NCBI GenBank assembly: GCA_964605665.1
Contig: CAZSDP010000018.1
Location: 1-64,000, forward strand
Origin: CAZSDP01 sp964605665
GTDB lineage: Bacteria; Planctomycetota; UBA8108; UBA1146
Direction of reading: 5' to 3'
Length of the DNA stretch: 64,000 nucleotides
Shown: positions 53,372-62,558 of the stretch, one piece after another
How the letters are laid out: each line of letters opens with the position of its first letter
Numbering within the stretch: the first letter of the stretch is position 1
Notes under the pieces: generated by a model
Told to the model about the DNA's origin: nothing
What the model saw: the letters and a program-made list of their open reading frames with translations, nothing else
The model's database searches: none
Program-made: the position numbers and the translations under genes

Positions 53372-54169
53372 TCACTCGAGGTGGTTTGCCTCATCGAGGG
53401 CCTGCGCTAGCGAGATCTTCTCGAACTTTCCATCGACCATCACCTTTTGAGTTGGAGCTCGCTTGGCCAGACTCGGGTCGTGGGTGACGAACAAGAAGGT
53501 GGTCTTGTAGAGCTCATTCAGCTCAGTGAAAAGCAGATGCATCGACTGGCTCGTTCTCGCGTCGAGGTTTCCGGTCGGTTCATCGCACAGGAGCAGGCGG
53601 GGCTTGTTCATCAGAGCTCTGGCGATGGCGACTCTTTGGCGCTCTCCACCAGATAGGGTCCCTGGCGACTGTTTTTCTCGCCCTTCCAGACCGACTCGTT
53701 TGAGGAGCGCTGCCGCACGGTCAGTAAGCTCTCTACGTTCTCTCCGATACTGGGCGGCGGAGCGGCAGATCATCGCGGGGAGCAGTACATTTTCGAGAAC
53801 GGTGACATCAGGAAGCAAGTGGTAGAACTGGAACACAAATCCGATGTAGTTGTTCCTGAGTTGCGCTCGCTGGTCTTCATTCATGTTCGAGGCTTCAACC
53901 GCGCCTCGGTCCAAATGGTAGATGACCTTGCCGCTTGTGGCAGTGTCGAGGAGTCCGAGGACGTTGAGGAGCGTGCTTTTGCCGACTCCTGACATCCCCA
54001 TGACCGACACCATTTCACCCTCTCGCACCTCAAGGTCTATTCCACGCAAAACCTGGATACGGCGATCGGCGAGTTCGAAGTCACGGCAGATCGAGCGTGC
54101 CTCGAGAACCAATGGTGCGCCAGAGCCCGATTCCGTGGTGGCGGTGGAGTGCGAGATTTCACTACTCAT
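53372..54169 (-). CDS. lolD: Lipoprotein-releasing ABC ATPase (LolD)
   Basis: The 265-residue ATPase has Walker A GMSGVGKS, Q-loop FQFYHLLPDVTVLENVLLP (the LolD hallmark), signature LSGGERQRVAIARALM, Walker B LLLCDEPTGNLDA and H-loop LFVTHDPSLA. It energises release of outer-membrane lipoproteins from the inner membrane. The ATG overlaps the permease end by 8 bp. Only one permease gene is present, so LolC and LolE functions are probably carried by one homodimeric LolF-like protein. Confidence 0.93.
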   Translation of the reverse strand: MSSEISHSTATTESGSGAPLVLEARSICRDFELADRRIQVLRGIDLEVREGEMVSVMGMSGVGKSTLLNVLGLLDTATSGKVIYHLDRGAVEASNMNEDQRAQLRNNYIGFVFQFYHLLPDVTVLENVLLPAMICRSAAQYRRERRELTDRAAALLKRVGLEGREKQSPGTLSGGERQRVAIARALMNKPRLLLCDEPTGNLDARTSQSMHLLFTELNELYKTTFLFVTHDPSLAKRAPTQKVMVDGKFEKISLAQALDEANHLE

Positions 54170-55544
54170 GGTGGAGTGCCTTTACCGGATCACGACGTGC
54201 GGCCCAGAGCGCTGGGATTAAACTACCGAGGTATCCGAAGGCCAAAGCGGGGCCGAGGACGATGCTCCAGTCGGTGAAGCGCATCTTCGTGGGAATTCTG
54301 GAGAGGTAATACACATCGGGTGGGAAGAGACTCCAGCCCGTCGCTGCTTTGATGGCATCGTGAATCTCATTGATGTTCTGCACCAAGATAACTCCAGCGA
54401 TCGATCCGACCACGATCCCGAGGAGGGTGAGGGCTAGGCCCTGTCTTAGGAACAAGGTGATGACTCCTCGACGTGTTGCCCCAAGTGACCGCAATACTCC
54501 TAAGTCCCTCGTCTTTTCGATGACCATCAAGGTGAGAATCAAGAAGATCATGATGCCAGCGAAGAGAACAATGAGGAGCATCATCACCGAGATAATACGC
54601 TTTTCGATCTCAACTGCTCTCAGCAAATTGCGTCGTTGGTCCTCCCAAGTTTTCACGACGACTTCATTCGTCAGCAGTTTTGGGGCGACATCGGTCTCGA
54701 TGTTTCTCCGTACTTCGTCTGCGAATCGGTAGTCATCCAACCGGATGGAGATGCCGGTGATCCGATCGTCGAAGAGATCTTCATCAAACAGATTGAGATA
54801 GCCAATCGCTGCTTGAATCGGCGTGAAGATCCACTTTTCGTCTTGCTCGAAAACGCCGGTACGAAAGGCGCCGACGACGAGGAACGTTTGAACCGTCACT
54901 TCCTGATCGCGCGGGGAGAAACTGGTGAGTTCCATGATGTCCCCGATGCGCGTCTGATTTCGACGGAGAGCTTCGATACCGACGACAATCGGTTGTGGCG
55001 GGCTCTGTCGACCGAACCCTTCGCTTTGGCTAGAGAAAGGGTTGAAGCTGAGACGTCGCCTTCTCTCGAGAGAGAACAATTGTTTGATCTCTGCATCTGT
55101 GAGAGGCATCCGAGAGTCAGGAAGGGTTGCGCTCTCATCGTCGATGAGGCGCTCCCACTCACTTTGTCGGAGTAAGAAACTCGCGAAGTCTCCAACCTTC
55201 GCCTCGGCGAGAGGATCGATTCCGCGAAGTTCACAAAATGAGACCGTGTTCGCTTTGTAGAGAGCTGGGGCAGTAATGTAGGGGGCCGCAGCTTCTACAT
55301 GATCCAAGTCTTGGATCATCGCAATCGCGTCATCTGCTCCCACAAACGTACTGGTGTAGCGCCCGAAGACCGCGAGGTGAGACAAGCTGCCCCGAATGCG
55401 GTCACGCATCTCCTCTTTGAAACCCTCCATCACCGCAAGAACTGAGATGAGAGAAAACACCCCGAAGGCCACGGCGAGAACGGCAGCGTAGGGGATCAAT
55501 CGCCGGAAGACGTACCGTTTCATCAAGAACCCGTGGTATTGCAA
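54162..55544 (-). CDS. Lipoprotein-releasing permease (LolC/LolE type)
   Basis: The 460-residue permease has an N-terminal helix (LIPYAAVLAVAFGVFSLISVLAVMEG, cf. the 'MxGF' LolE pattern, here VMEGFKEEMRDRI), a ~230-residue periplasmic domain and three C-terminal helices. The coupling loop is 'IEKTRDLGVLRSLGATRRG' and the end is 'PALWAARRDPVKALHHE'. It works with the ATPase at 53372. The start is TTG 55544 with AGGA upstream; ATG at codon 8 is an alternative. It is the first gene of the pair on the minus strand. Confidence 0.93.
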   Translation of the reverse strand: MQYHGFLMKRYVFRRLIPYAAVLAVAFGVFSLISVLAVMEGFKEEMRDRIRGSLSHLAVFGRYTSTFVGADDAIAMIQDLDHVEAAAPYITAPALYKANTVSFCELRGIDPLAEAKVGDFASFLLRQSEWERLIDDESATLPDSRMPLTDAEIKQLFSLERRRRLSFNPFSSQSEGFGRQSPPQPIVVGIEALRRNQTRIGDIMELTSFSPRDQEVTVQTFLVVGAFRTGVFEQDEKWIFTPIQAAIGYLNLFDEDLFDDRITGISIRLDDYRFADEVRRNIETDVAPKLLTNEVVVKTWEDQRRNLLRAVEIEKRIISVMMLLIVLFAGIMIFLILTLMVIEKTRDLGVLRSLGATRRGVITLFLRQGLALTLLGIVVGSIAGVILVQNINEIHDAIKAATGWSLFPPDVYYLSRIPTKMRFTDWSIVLGPALAFGYLGSLIPALWAARRDPVKALHHE

Positions 55545-56045
55545 GCGCGTCTGTCCGTCCTGATTCGCTAGAGTTCAGTGGTTCGTTTTCGCTGCGCAGC
55601 GTTTTCTATTCGCAGAGGTTTTTCTATGGGCAAAGAGTCCTAAGGCACCCGCAGTTGAAGTGCAAGAGTTGTGCCTTCTGACTTTACGTCCCCGGTGTTC
55701 CTTGCTCTCCCCCGTTTGTATCTTACGGCAGAGGGCCAAATTGGGACGAATTCCCCAGAAACTACGTTCTTTCCGAAGTATTCCGATTGTTTGGAATCGC
55801 TGTTGACGCCTTAGTTTGAGGAGTACAATCAGCCTTTAGAGCTTGGCTGGAGATTTCACAGATCGAAGGCCATTGGGGAACTCCCTCGGGGAGGCGAGTT
55901 CTTGCGAAAAAGTTAGGCCTGCGAGCCAATTCGGATCCGCATATTTGGGCACCTGAGATCGCTGGACGGTGTCCAGGTAGGCTTTTCAAGGCATGGAATT
56001 GTCTTTCCGGAGCGGCTTTGCAATGGCGGGCCCTGTTCTCCCTTT
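55545..56045. other. Intergenic region upstream of the gap
   Basis: No gene is firmly supported. TTGACG (55803 area) and TACAAT, 15 bp apart, are a weak promoter-like pair. ATTCC-N8-GGAAT is an inverted pair near 55782-55799. One plus frame from about 55818 to 56050 is open and looks protein-like but has no start codon, so it may be a decayed fragment. Confidence 0.35.
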
Positions 56046-56089
56046 GCTGAGCTGTTGAGTGGCTGAGCTGTTGAGTGGCTGAGCTGTTG
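56046..56089 (+). repeat. 16-bp tandem repeat, left side of gap
   Basis: 2.75 copies of GCTGAGCTGTTGAGTG run into the run of Ns. The same unit continues on the far side of the gap in the same register and orientation. Confidence 0.95.
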
Positions 56090-56189
56090 NNNNNNNNNNN
56101 NNNNNNNNNNNNNNNNNNNNNNNNNNNNNNNNNNNNNNNNNNNNNNNNNNNNNNNNNNNNNNNNNNNNNNNNNNNNNNNNNNNNNNNNN
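56090..56189. other. Assembly gap (100 Ns)
   Basis: Exactly 100 Ns stand between the two halves of a tandem repeat. That length is a usual placeholder for a gap of unknown size, so the real repeat array may be longer or shorter. Confidence 0.97.
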
Positions 56190-56233
56190 GCTGAGCTGTT
56201 GAGTGGCTGAGCTGTTGAGTGGCTGAGCTGTTG
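56190..56233 (+). repeat. 16-bp tandem repeat, right side of gap
   Basis: 2.75 further copies of GCTGAGCTGTTGAGTG, decaying after 56233 to CTGTTCTGTTGCT. Copies are identical where readable. Confidence 0.95.
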
Positions 56234-56566
56234 CTGTTCTGTTGCTAAACAGCTGAGCATGGGGGGGCAGAAGAGTGACGCGTGATTCGCATCGATGGAA
56301 GATCGCTTCACCGGTGGGCTACGCCAAAGATCGGTAACTCTTCAGAGCTGCCGAGCTCACCCCACTCGCCCGGAAGGCGATCCTTGACGATCGGCCTCCG
56401 CGAATCACACATTGCCCTTTCGGTGGTGAAGAACCCAGTTTCGTGATCACGGTGCTGGAGAGTTCCCCCGAACGGGATCAGGTTTCTGATACTCAGGCTC
56501 TGATCGAAAGATCTGAGTTCACTTTTGAGCCGTATCAGAACCTCATTCAAGAGAGGTAATTCACTG

Positions 56567-57655
56567 ATGCAGATACGAGATGTCCCCGTTGAGGGATACG
56601 AAAAGGTCGTGGTCGCTCAAGACTCCGAGTCTGGGCTCCACGCGATCATCGCGGTTCACGACACCACTCTTGGGCCAGCACTCGGTGGGCTACGGATGTG
56701 GAGCTACCGCAGTGAAGAGGAAGCCCTTCGCGATGTGCTCCGACTCTCGAAAGGGATGACCTACAAGTCCGCCTGTGCGGACACGGGGCTCGGCGGAGGG
56801 AAAGCGGTCATCATCGGTGATCAAGCGACAGATAAAACAGAAGCTCGATTCCGAGCGATGGGGCGTTTTGTCGACAGTCTCCAAGGGAAGTACGTCACCG
56901 CCGAGGATGTCGGGATTGAGATCCGAGAGTTGGAATGGCTTCGACAGGAAACCGAGTACGTCACGGGACTCTCACGCAAGTCTGGTTCGAGCGGCAATCC
57001 ATCTCCATTTACCGCTCGCGGAGTGATGCGTGGATTGCGCGCATGTGCTGAAGAAGCGTTCGGCACCAGTCGCCTCGATCACTTTCGCTTCGCATGCCAG
57101 GGACTGGGGAATGTTGGCGGTGAAATCGTCAGAGGACTCTCGATCCTCGGGGCCTGGATTTATGTCTCTGACATATCAGATGAGCGCTGTGAGCAGTTTC
57201 AAGCGCTCCCAGGTGTCGAAGTGGTGCCCCTCGACGATATCTATGATGTCGATTGCGATTTCTTCATGCCGTGTGCGTTGGGTGGAGTACTGAACAAAGA
57301 GACGATTCCAAGACTCAAAGCAAAGGTCGTGGCGGGTGCTGCAAACAACCAGCTTCATGACGCGGAAGATGGAGACCACCTCGCCGAGCGAGGAATCCTC
57401 TATGCACCGGACTACGTGATCAACGCGGGCGGAATCATTAATGTGTCGATCGAAGTCTCGCCCGGCGGCTACAACGAACGTCGCGCAGTCGAGAAGATCG
57501 AGAACATCCATACCGCGCTCAAGGAGATCTTTGCGACGGCTCGTAGAGAAGGAACGACTCCAGAATTGGCAGCCAATCAGGTGGCGGAGAAGCGGATTCA
57601 GGAGGCTCGCGCAAAGAAGATCCAAGGGGCACCGAATCCGGCCACTTCTCCTTGA
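56567..57655 (+). CDS. Leucine dehydrogenase (Glu/Leu/Phe/Val dehydrogenase family)
   Basis: The 362-residue enzyme has the substrate domain (ALGGLRMWSYRSEEEALRDV, LSKGMTYKSACADTGLGGGKAV with the catalytic Lys) and a NAD-binding domain (RFACQGLGNVGGEIVRGL, VAGAANNQL, YAPDYVINAGGIINV). The length and NAGG.I motif fit leucine dehydrogenase rather than the longer glutamate enzyme. It deaminates branched-chain amino acids to keto acids with NAD+. The ATG at 56567 follows GAGAGG. It precedes rnpA, with TTGA overlap, which is an unusual neighbour. Confidence 0.9.
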   Translation: MQIRDVPVEGYEKVVVAQDSESGLHAIIAVHDTTLGPALGGLRMWSYRSEEEALRDVLRLSKGMTYKSACADTGLGGGKAVIIGDQATDKTEARFRAMGRFVDSLQGKYVTAEDVGIEIRELEWLRQETEYVTGLSRKSGSSGNPSPFTARGVMRGLRACAEEAFGTSRLDHFRFACQGLGNVGGEIVRGLSILGAWIYVSDISDERCEQFQALPGVEVVPLDDIYDVDCDFFMPCALGGVLNKETIPRLKAKVVAGAANNQLHDAEDGDHLAERGILYAPDYVINAGGIINVSIEVSPGGYNERRAVEKIENIHTALKEIFATARREGTTPELAANQVAEKRIQEARAKKIQGAPNPATSP

Positions 57656-58071
57656 GTAGTGACATCCTACAGATACTCGGTGAGCGATTTCCGCCTCGTG
57701 CCCGACTCAGGCGCAAGCAGCAGTTCGCTCTCGTTTTTCGAGAGGGCTGGCGCGTTGGGTCGAGAATGCTCCGGCTCGTCATCCGTGAAAACGATGTCGG
57801 CTATTCCCGCCTAGGTCTCGCCGTTGGGCGCCGAGTTGGAAGTGCCCCGACTCGGAACCGGCTAAAGCGAAGACTCCGTGAGATCTTCCGGCGGAACCGC
57901 GTTGATTTTGCATCGACTCTCGATGTCGTCATCATTCCAAATCGGGGTGCTGCTGAGATGACCACAGAGGACTTGGAAGCTCAGTTGCTCGCATTGATTC
58001 AATCTTGGCGACCGAGGCCGCGCCGATCTCAGAGCTCCGCACCACCTTCGTCGGCGGAGACGAAGAAATGA
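57652..58071 (+). CDS. rnpA: Ribonuclease P protein component
   Basis: The 139-residue basic protein has the RnpA core: RLRRKQQFALVFREGWRVG, LVIRENDVGYSRLGLAVGRRVG and the RNR motif SAPTRNRLKRRLREIFRR. It partners the P RNA in tRNA 5' maturation. The start is TTG overlapping the leucine dehydrogenase stop; no better start is seen before the core. It overlaps yidD by ATGA. The usual upstream gene rpmH is not present. Confidence 0.92.
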   Translation: MSSDILQILGERFPPRARLRRKQQFALVFREGWRVGSRMLRLVIRENDVGYSRLGLAVGRRVGSAPTRNRLKRRLREIFRRNRVDFASTLDVVIIPNRGAAEMTTEDLEAQLLALIQSWRPRPRRSQSSAPPSSAETKK

Positions 58072-58406
58072 CCTGCTGCTCCGCTGGGGGAGGACCCGCG
58101 TCGGAGGGTGACCAGGGTACTCGTGCGTCAACTCGTCGGTGGAGGCGCTCACCGAAGGTGAGCTCGTCGGAGCCGTCTTGGGCCGTGCGTCCCGCTCTCC
58201 TCCTTCTCTGGCTCTATCAGAAGGGCATCTCTCCTCTCTTGCCCGCGCTCTGTCGCTTCTATCCCAGTTGCTCTCAGTACTCCGTCGAGGCATTCCGCAC
58301 CCGGGGACTCTGGCGAGGCACATTTCTCACCTTTTGGCGCCTTCTTCGCTGTCACCCGTTCTCCCGCGGGGGATACGATCCAGTCCCTCCTCCTCGATCT
58401 CGATAG
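58068..58406 (+). CDS. yidD: Membrane protein insertion efficiency factor YidD
   Basis: The 112-residue protein ends with the conserved YidD domain: LLLLWLYQKGISPLLPALCRFYPSCSQYSVEAFRTRG and FWRLLRCHPFSRGGYDPVP. It assists YidC-dependent insertion at the inner membrane. The first ~40 residues are extra and variable. The ATG overlaps the rnpA stop (ATGA). yidC, usually next, is absent here; a MerR-type regulator follows. Confidence 0.92.
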   Translation: MTCCSAGGGPASEGDQGTRASTRRWRRSPKVSSSEPSWAVRPALLLLWLYQKGISPLLPALCRFYPSCSQYSVEAFRTRGLWRGTFLTFWRLLRCHPFSRGGYDPVPPPRSR

Positions 58407-58552
58407 AGCGCCGCTACTCGATTTAAGACATTTGAATAAAAGAGCTTAAGGGGATCCTCTCTTCGTCGAGGAGAGGCGAGGCCCGCGATTTCCGAGAGTT
58501 CGGGAAATCGAGAAGATCGTGGCTGAGATCGCGCATTTTGCTTGCCTTACGC

Positions 58553-58574
58553 TTTGTAAAACATAAAGTACAAA
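58553..58574 (+). promoter_or_regulatory. Inverted repeat, possible operator/promoter of the MerR-type gene
   Basis: TTTGTA-N10-TACAAA is a perfect inverted pair. It overlaps a promoter-like stretch (TTGCCT at about 58543 and TAAAGT at about 58565, 16 bp apart). It lies 57 bp before ATG 58631. MerR-family proteins bind such dyads between -35 and -10, so autoregulation is plausible. Confidence 0.45.
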
Positions 58575-58630
58575 CGCGCGCCGCAATCGCGAGGGTGGTC
58601 TGTGTGGAGTTGGAAGCGATCGGGGAAGCG

Positions 58631-58924
58631 ATGGCTGAAGAGACCGAGCGGGGGACAAACCCAGCTGGGAGAGGTGGAGCCAATTCACCTCGTATCCCAC
58701 GCAAGCTCTTCAAAATCGGCGAGGTCATGGCTGCGACTCAGATTTCTCGCCAGACTCTCCATAACTACACCATGCTCGGGCTCATCACTGAAGAAGAGCG
58801 CACGCAGTCGGGACACCGTCTCTACGGTGAAGAAGTGTTCTTACGCCTCGCTAGAATCCAGGAGCTGAAGCGACGCCATAGCCTCAAGGAGGTCCGAGAG
58901 ATCTTGGAGGAGGAGGGGAGCTAA
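58631..58924 (+). CDS. Small MerR-family transcriptional regulator
   Basis: The 97-residue protein has a ~20-residue Gly/Arg leader, then a MerR winged helix: FKIGEVMAATQISRQTLHNY (recognition helix), TMLGLITEEERTQSGHRLYGEE and ARIQELKRRHSLKEVREIL. No effector domain follows, so it is a short, HspR/CarA-like DNA binder. The start is uncertain (ATG 58631; TTG 58538 is open but inside the likely promoter). Its stop abuts the next gene's ATG (TAAATG), so the two are coupled. Confidence 0.82.
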   Translation: MAEETERGTNPAGRGGANSPRIPRKLFKIGEVMAATQISRQTLHNYTMLGLITEEERTQSGHRLYGEEVFLRLARIQELKRRHSLKEVREILEEEGS

Positions 58925-61900
58925 ATGCGACTCCCCGAGGAGAGCTTTTCCAAACTGATCGCGGCCGCCGTCACCCTGATGCTGGCACCGATCTTGTGGT
59001 TTGCTCTCGACAGTCAGCCTCCGGCCATTGGCGAGGAACCGAGCGAAGAGAATCAGGCAGTACAGTCCTCGATCGGGGGTTCGGCGGATGTGGCCGAGTT
59101 CACGGGGGAAGTGACCCCCGACGAGGACTTCGCGTTATTGCTCACCCGAATCGAGACCGGGACTTCAGAGCTTCTCAGGGGACTCTTTGATCCATCTGAA
59201 TTTGTGCGTTGGTCACCTGGGGTCTTTCCCCGGGTCTTGGGCGCGATGGATCGTCGCTGGTCAAAGTCCTCTGACAGAGCGGTTCGAGAGCCGCTCTTGC
59301 TTTGGAAAGCGCGGGTGCTCGAGGCGGCGATTGAGCGAAATCTAGCGTTGAGTGATCGCGACCGGCGTCTCCGCGAACTTCGCCAGCAGATGTTGATCAC
59401 CGGTGGAACTGAGCTATTCGAAAAGGGAACTTCCCGTCTGTTTCGCCAGCCGAACTTGTGGAATTGGTTGGCGACCCAAGAGAGCTCGGGGCCGGGAGAG
59501 ATCTTTGAAGCGATAGCGCTTCTTGAAGATCAGCAGCTCGCTCAACAGTGGATTCCTCAGCTCGGTGAGCAGGCGTCAGTTCCGATCGAAGTTGCCGCCA
59601 GCTGGGTACGCCTGATCGCCGTTCTGGCGGGAAGGACCGAGTCTCCGGAGATCTCTCGATTCCTCGAGCAATCGATCTCAGATTTGCAGCTGCGACGAGG
59701 TTCAAGCCCAGGGCTGGTGCAGCGTCTCGAGAGCTGGCTGAGGGGAGTGAAGACCCTGGCGAGGGTGGAGAAACGTCTCGATGAGAACAGTGAGGGGCTC
59801 CCTGACGCAGAGTCGCTGATCGCCGACCTAGGAACTGCGATTCAAGATCTCGCGGACGCTAGGCAATCCGCCTCGACTGAAGATCGAAACGACCATGCTC
59901 TGAATGCTCGACTAAAGGTCTCGGTCGCCCTGGATCTTGCTCGTGCTCTGGTTGCTGACTCGCAATTGCGAAGTGAGCTTCTCGCTCGGCCTTTGTCAGA
60001 GAGTTCGGCTCCGCTTCGTGCGCGTCGATTGCTGACGATCGGTACGAACGCGATCGAGTTGGGTGATCGAGAAGAGCTGGTCGAGGCGATTGAACTCTTG
60101 AAGCGGTCTGGGGATGAGTTCCTCCAGAACTTACTTGAAGTGAGTTTGCTCCGACTCGATCAGGATCCACAAGGGAGAGACTTGATTCTCAAGGCTCTCG
60201 AGGATGATCGAAAGCGCGATTCTTCGGAACGTCACCTCAGCGACTGGGAAGTGGAACGTTGGAAGAAGTTCGCCGAGCAGGGGCGATTTGCGAACATGAT
60301 CGACCGCCCGATGTTGCTCTTCGAAAGCGGCAAGTCTTGGGCGGAGCTCGGAGATGAAGGAGCTGAGTGGCTAATACGATCGCGCGCTCGATTAGAGCGT
60401 ACGATCGAGGCGAAGTCTGATCTCGGATATCTCGAGTTCCTGGGGGCCTTGATCGCGTTTGAGGAGGGTCGCTTCGAGGGACTCGAAGAGCGACTGATGA
60501 AGATTCTCGACGAAGCGGAGATGCCGGCAGCGCTCAGCCGCAGAGAAATCGGATATCTCCTGGTGGTTTGCGAGGAGCGGAGGTCGTCCCTCAATCAGCG
60601 GCGTGTAGATCGCCAATTGGCCCAAAAGGTGTTGAACACGGCAGCGGACGATTCACTCGCTGCACAAGTTACACAATTCCTGCGGGCGGAGATGGAGCGT
60701 GACGCTGGCGGTCTTCAGGTCTTCGGCGAAGAACGTATCCGTGAACAAATCGACGAGCTTGTGAGTGACCTGACCTCGATCAATGGAGGACTGCCTTACG
60801 ATCTCGTCGTCGAGTGGGAGCGCCTCTCTAGTGACATGTTCGTGGCTGCCAGGCAGTTCATGAGGCAGGGGGAGTGGCTCAGGAAGCGAGATCCGGCGAA
60901 AGCGATTCAGTCGCTGTCGCTTGCGCTCGAGTTGTTTGACCGAGTTGCACAACTGGGGGGACAAAATACCCTCTGGGAACAGCAGTATGCTGAGTTGCAG
61001 CGTGAGTTGGCTCGTTATCACTCTGAACTCAATCCCGTAGTCGCGCGGGATCACTGGCTGTCCTCAGCGAAACACTTTCTTCAAGTGGCGAGGAGTGGTG
61101 ACTCCCACCGAGTGCACTACTTGGATGCCGCACGGGCATTTGTCGCTGCAGGTGAATTGAAGTCCGCGCGTGAGTCACTGATCGATTCAGAGCGGCTTTC
61201 CCAAGGAACTCAAGATGACTCGGAGGCGTGGGAGGCGATACTGCTCGCCGTCGAAATCGAATACCGAGCCGGCAATGCTGAACAAGTTCTTTGGAGGACA
61301 CAGACTGCAATCGAGGACCAAAGGCCGAAAAGCCCGGACACCGAGAGGTTGCTCATCTATCAGGCTTGGGCTCTCGAAGGTCTCGGTCGTGAGGAAGAAG
61401 CTCTGCTGGCCCTCGATAGAATTCTCCGCGATCTTGGGCCCCAAAATCCGGAGTGGCAACGCGCGGTTTTTCAGAGGGCACAGATACTCGAGCGAAATGT
61501 CGACAGGACCAATTCCGAGACCGCAAAATTAGCTCGCGATGCTTGGGCCGAGGCTGCCACCTGGCTCAACTCCGGGACGGCATCTGCGAACAAGGCTGTC
61601 GCCTGCTACTACGCTGCGGAACGTACCTTTAGGCTTGGTGATCCCGATCGAGCTCTTGCATACTTAGAGATCATTTTTCAATCGGAGGACGATTTTCTGC
61701 AGGCCATTCCTTCTCTTTCCGAGCGTGAACGCTGGAAAGAAACGAAGGAGAAAGCTCTCTATACCAAGGGCGACATCTATCAGGAAAAACAAGACGATTG
61801 GAAAGCGGAAGAAGCATACCTTTCCGCAATTGAAATCAACTCTCACTCTCCACGAGTTCCTCTCGCATATCTGATGTTGGGTGGGATTTTTGAGAGTCGA

Positions 61901-62053
61901 GGAGACGATGAAGAGTCGTTGGCTCTTTATCGCAGAGGGTTGCGAAAAGCGCGGGACAACGAAGTGACGGATCCTGCAAGTGCACCCTACTTGGACGTAA
62001 GAAATGAGCTCGAGGCGGCTATAGCTAGGCTGGAAGTCAACCGAGGCCGCTGA
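58925..62053 (+). CDS. Large anchored TPR-rich protein
   Basis: The 1042-residue protein has an N-terminal membrane anchor/signal (SKLIAAAVTLMLAPILWFAL) and then almost only alpha-helical repeats. Clear TPR units lie in the last 250 residues ('LIYQAWALEGLGREEEALLALDRIL', 'ALYTKGDIYQEKQDDWKAEEAYLSAIEIN', 'LAYLMLGGIFESRGDDEESLALYRRGL'). The middle is a degenerate helical solenoid. It is probably a periplasmic protein-interaction scaffold. GGAGGAGGAGGGGAGC ends just before the start. Co-translated with the MerR regulator. Confidence 0.8.
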   Translation: MRLPEESFSKLIAAAVTLMLAPILWFALDSQPPAIGEEPSEENQAVQSSIGGSADVAEFTGEVTPDEDFALLLTRIETGTSELLRGLFDPSEFVRWSPGVFPRVLGAMDRRWSKSSDRAVREPLLLWKARVLEAAIERNLALSDRDRRLRELRQQMLITGGTELFEKGTSRLFRQPNLWNWLATQESSGPGEIFEAIALLEDQQLAQQWIPQLGEQASVPIEVAASWVRLIAVLAGRTESPEISRFLEQSISDLQLRRGSSPGLVQRLESWLRGVKTLARVEKRLDENSEGLPDAESLIADLGTAIQDLADARQSASTEDRNDHALNARLKVSVALDLARALVADSQLRSELLARPLSESSAPLRARRLLTIGTNAIELGDREELVEAIELLKRSGDEFLQNLLEVSLLRLDQDPQGRDLILKALEDDRKRDSSERHLSDWEVERWKKFAEQGRFANMIDRPMLLFESGKSWAELGDEGAEWLIRSRARLERTIEAKSDLGYLEFLGALIAFEEGRFEGLEERLMKILDEAEMPAALSRREIGYLLVVCEERRSSLNQRRVDRQLAQKVLNTAADDSLAAQVTQFLRAEMERDAGGLQVFGEERIREQIDELVSDLTSINGGLPYDLVVEWERLSSDMFVAARQFMRQGEWLRKRDPAKAIQSLSLALELFDRVAQLGGQNTLWEQQYAELQRELARYHSELNPVVARDHWLSSAKHFLQVARSGDSHRVHYLDAARAFVAAGELKSARESLIDSERLSQGTQDDSEAWEAILLAVEIEYRAGNAEQVLWRTQTAIEDQRPKSPDTERLLIYQAWALEGLGREEEALLALDRILRDLGPQNPEWQRAVFQRAQILERNVDRTNSETAKLARDAWAEAATWLNSGTASANKAVACYYAAERTFRLGDPDRALAYLEIIFQSEDDFLQAIPSLSERERWKETKEKALYTKGDIYQEKQDDWKAEEAYLSAIEINSHSPRVPLAYLMLGGIFESRGDDEESLALYRRGLRKARDNEVTDPASAPYLDVRNELEAAIARLEVNRGR

Positions 62054-62096
62054 GCAGTTTCCCGCCGAGCTTAGTGAAATCAGGAGGATGAGCACC

Positions 62097-62558
62097 ATGG
62101 CTGATTGGAGCGAAGAAGCTCGAAAGCTGTGCACCGGATTGCGTGAGCAACGGGCGATCTATGGGGAACTGGAATCTCATACCCGAAGGCAAGGAGCCGT
62201 TCTTCTCGGCGGGCGAACTGATGAGGTTTTGGACTTGGCTCGATCGAAAGAGGCGACCCTCGAGAAGATCGAAAAGATCGATGAAGAGATTGCTCCCTTG
62301 AAGGCGAGTTGGCACGAACAGCGAGATCAGCTTTCGGATGATCTGCGAGCGGAAGTTCAAGGGGAGTTCGATGCGATGCACCAAGTGTTGGAAAATCTGA
62401 TCGCTCTTGAAGCGGAGCAGCAGAAGATTGTCGAGGCAGCAAGGAGCGAAACGCAAGACAAGCTGAAGAAAGTCGAAGGTGGTCGTCGGATGAATCTAGC
62501 CTACGGTGCACCTGCTGCAGTTCAGCCAGAGCCTCGCTACTTGGATCGAAGCGAATGA
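62097..62558 (+). CDS. FlgN-like flagellar chaperone (tentative)
   Basis: The 153-residue all-helical protein has the FlgN pattern: 'CTGLREQRAIYGELESH', 'VLDLARSKEATLEKIEKIDE', 'LENLIALEAEQQKIVEAARS', and a tail 'MNLAYGAP...PRYLDRSE' as in FlgN proteins. FlgN holds FlgK and FlgL before export. ATG 62097 has AGGAGG nine bases upstream, better than ATG 62088. It overlaps the next gene by ATGA. No other flagellar gene is adjacent. A generic coiled-coil protein is the alternative. Confidence 0.5.
   Translation: MADWSEEARKLCTGLREQRAIYGELESHTRRQGAVLLGGRTDEVLDLARSKEATLEKIEKIDEEIAPLKASWHEQRDQLSDDLRAEVQGEFDAMHQVLENLIALEAEQQKIVEAARSETQDKLKKVEGGRRMNLAYGAPAAVQPEPRYLDRSE

Noticed and set aside
55803..55838. 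TTGACG/TACAAT as promoter for leucine dehydrogenase
   Set aside because: The spacer is only 15 bp and the gene is more than 700 bp away beyond the repeat, so it is not listed as a promoter feature.
55913..56311. Minus-strand frame spanning the Ns
   Set aside because: A third of it is unknown sequence and the rest translates the tandem repeat.
56308..56550. Minus-strand 80-codon frame next to leucine dehydrogenase
   Set aside because: No ribosome site, no recognised pattern, and it covers the likely promoter region.
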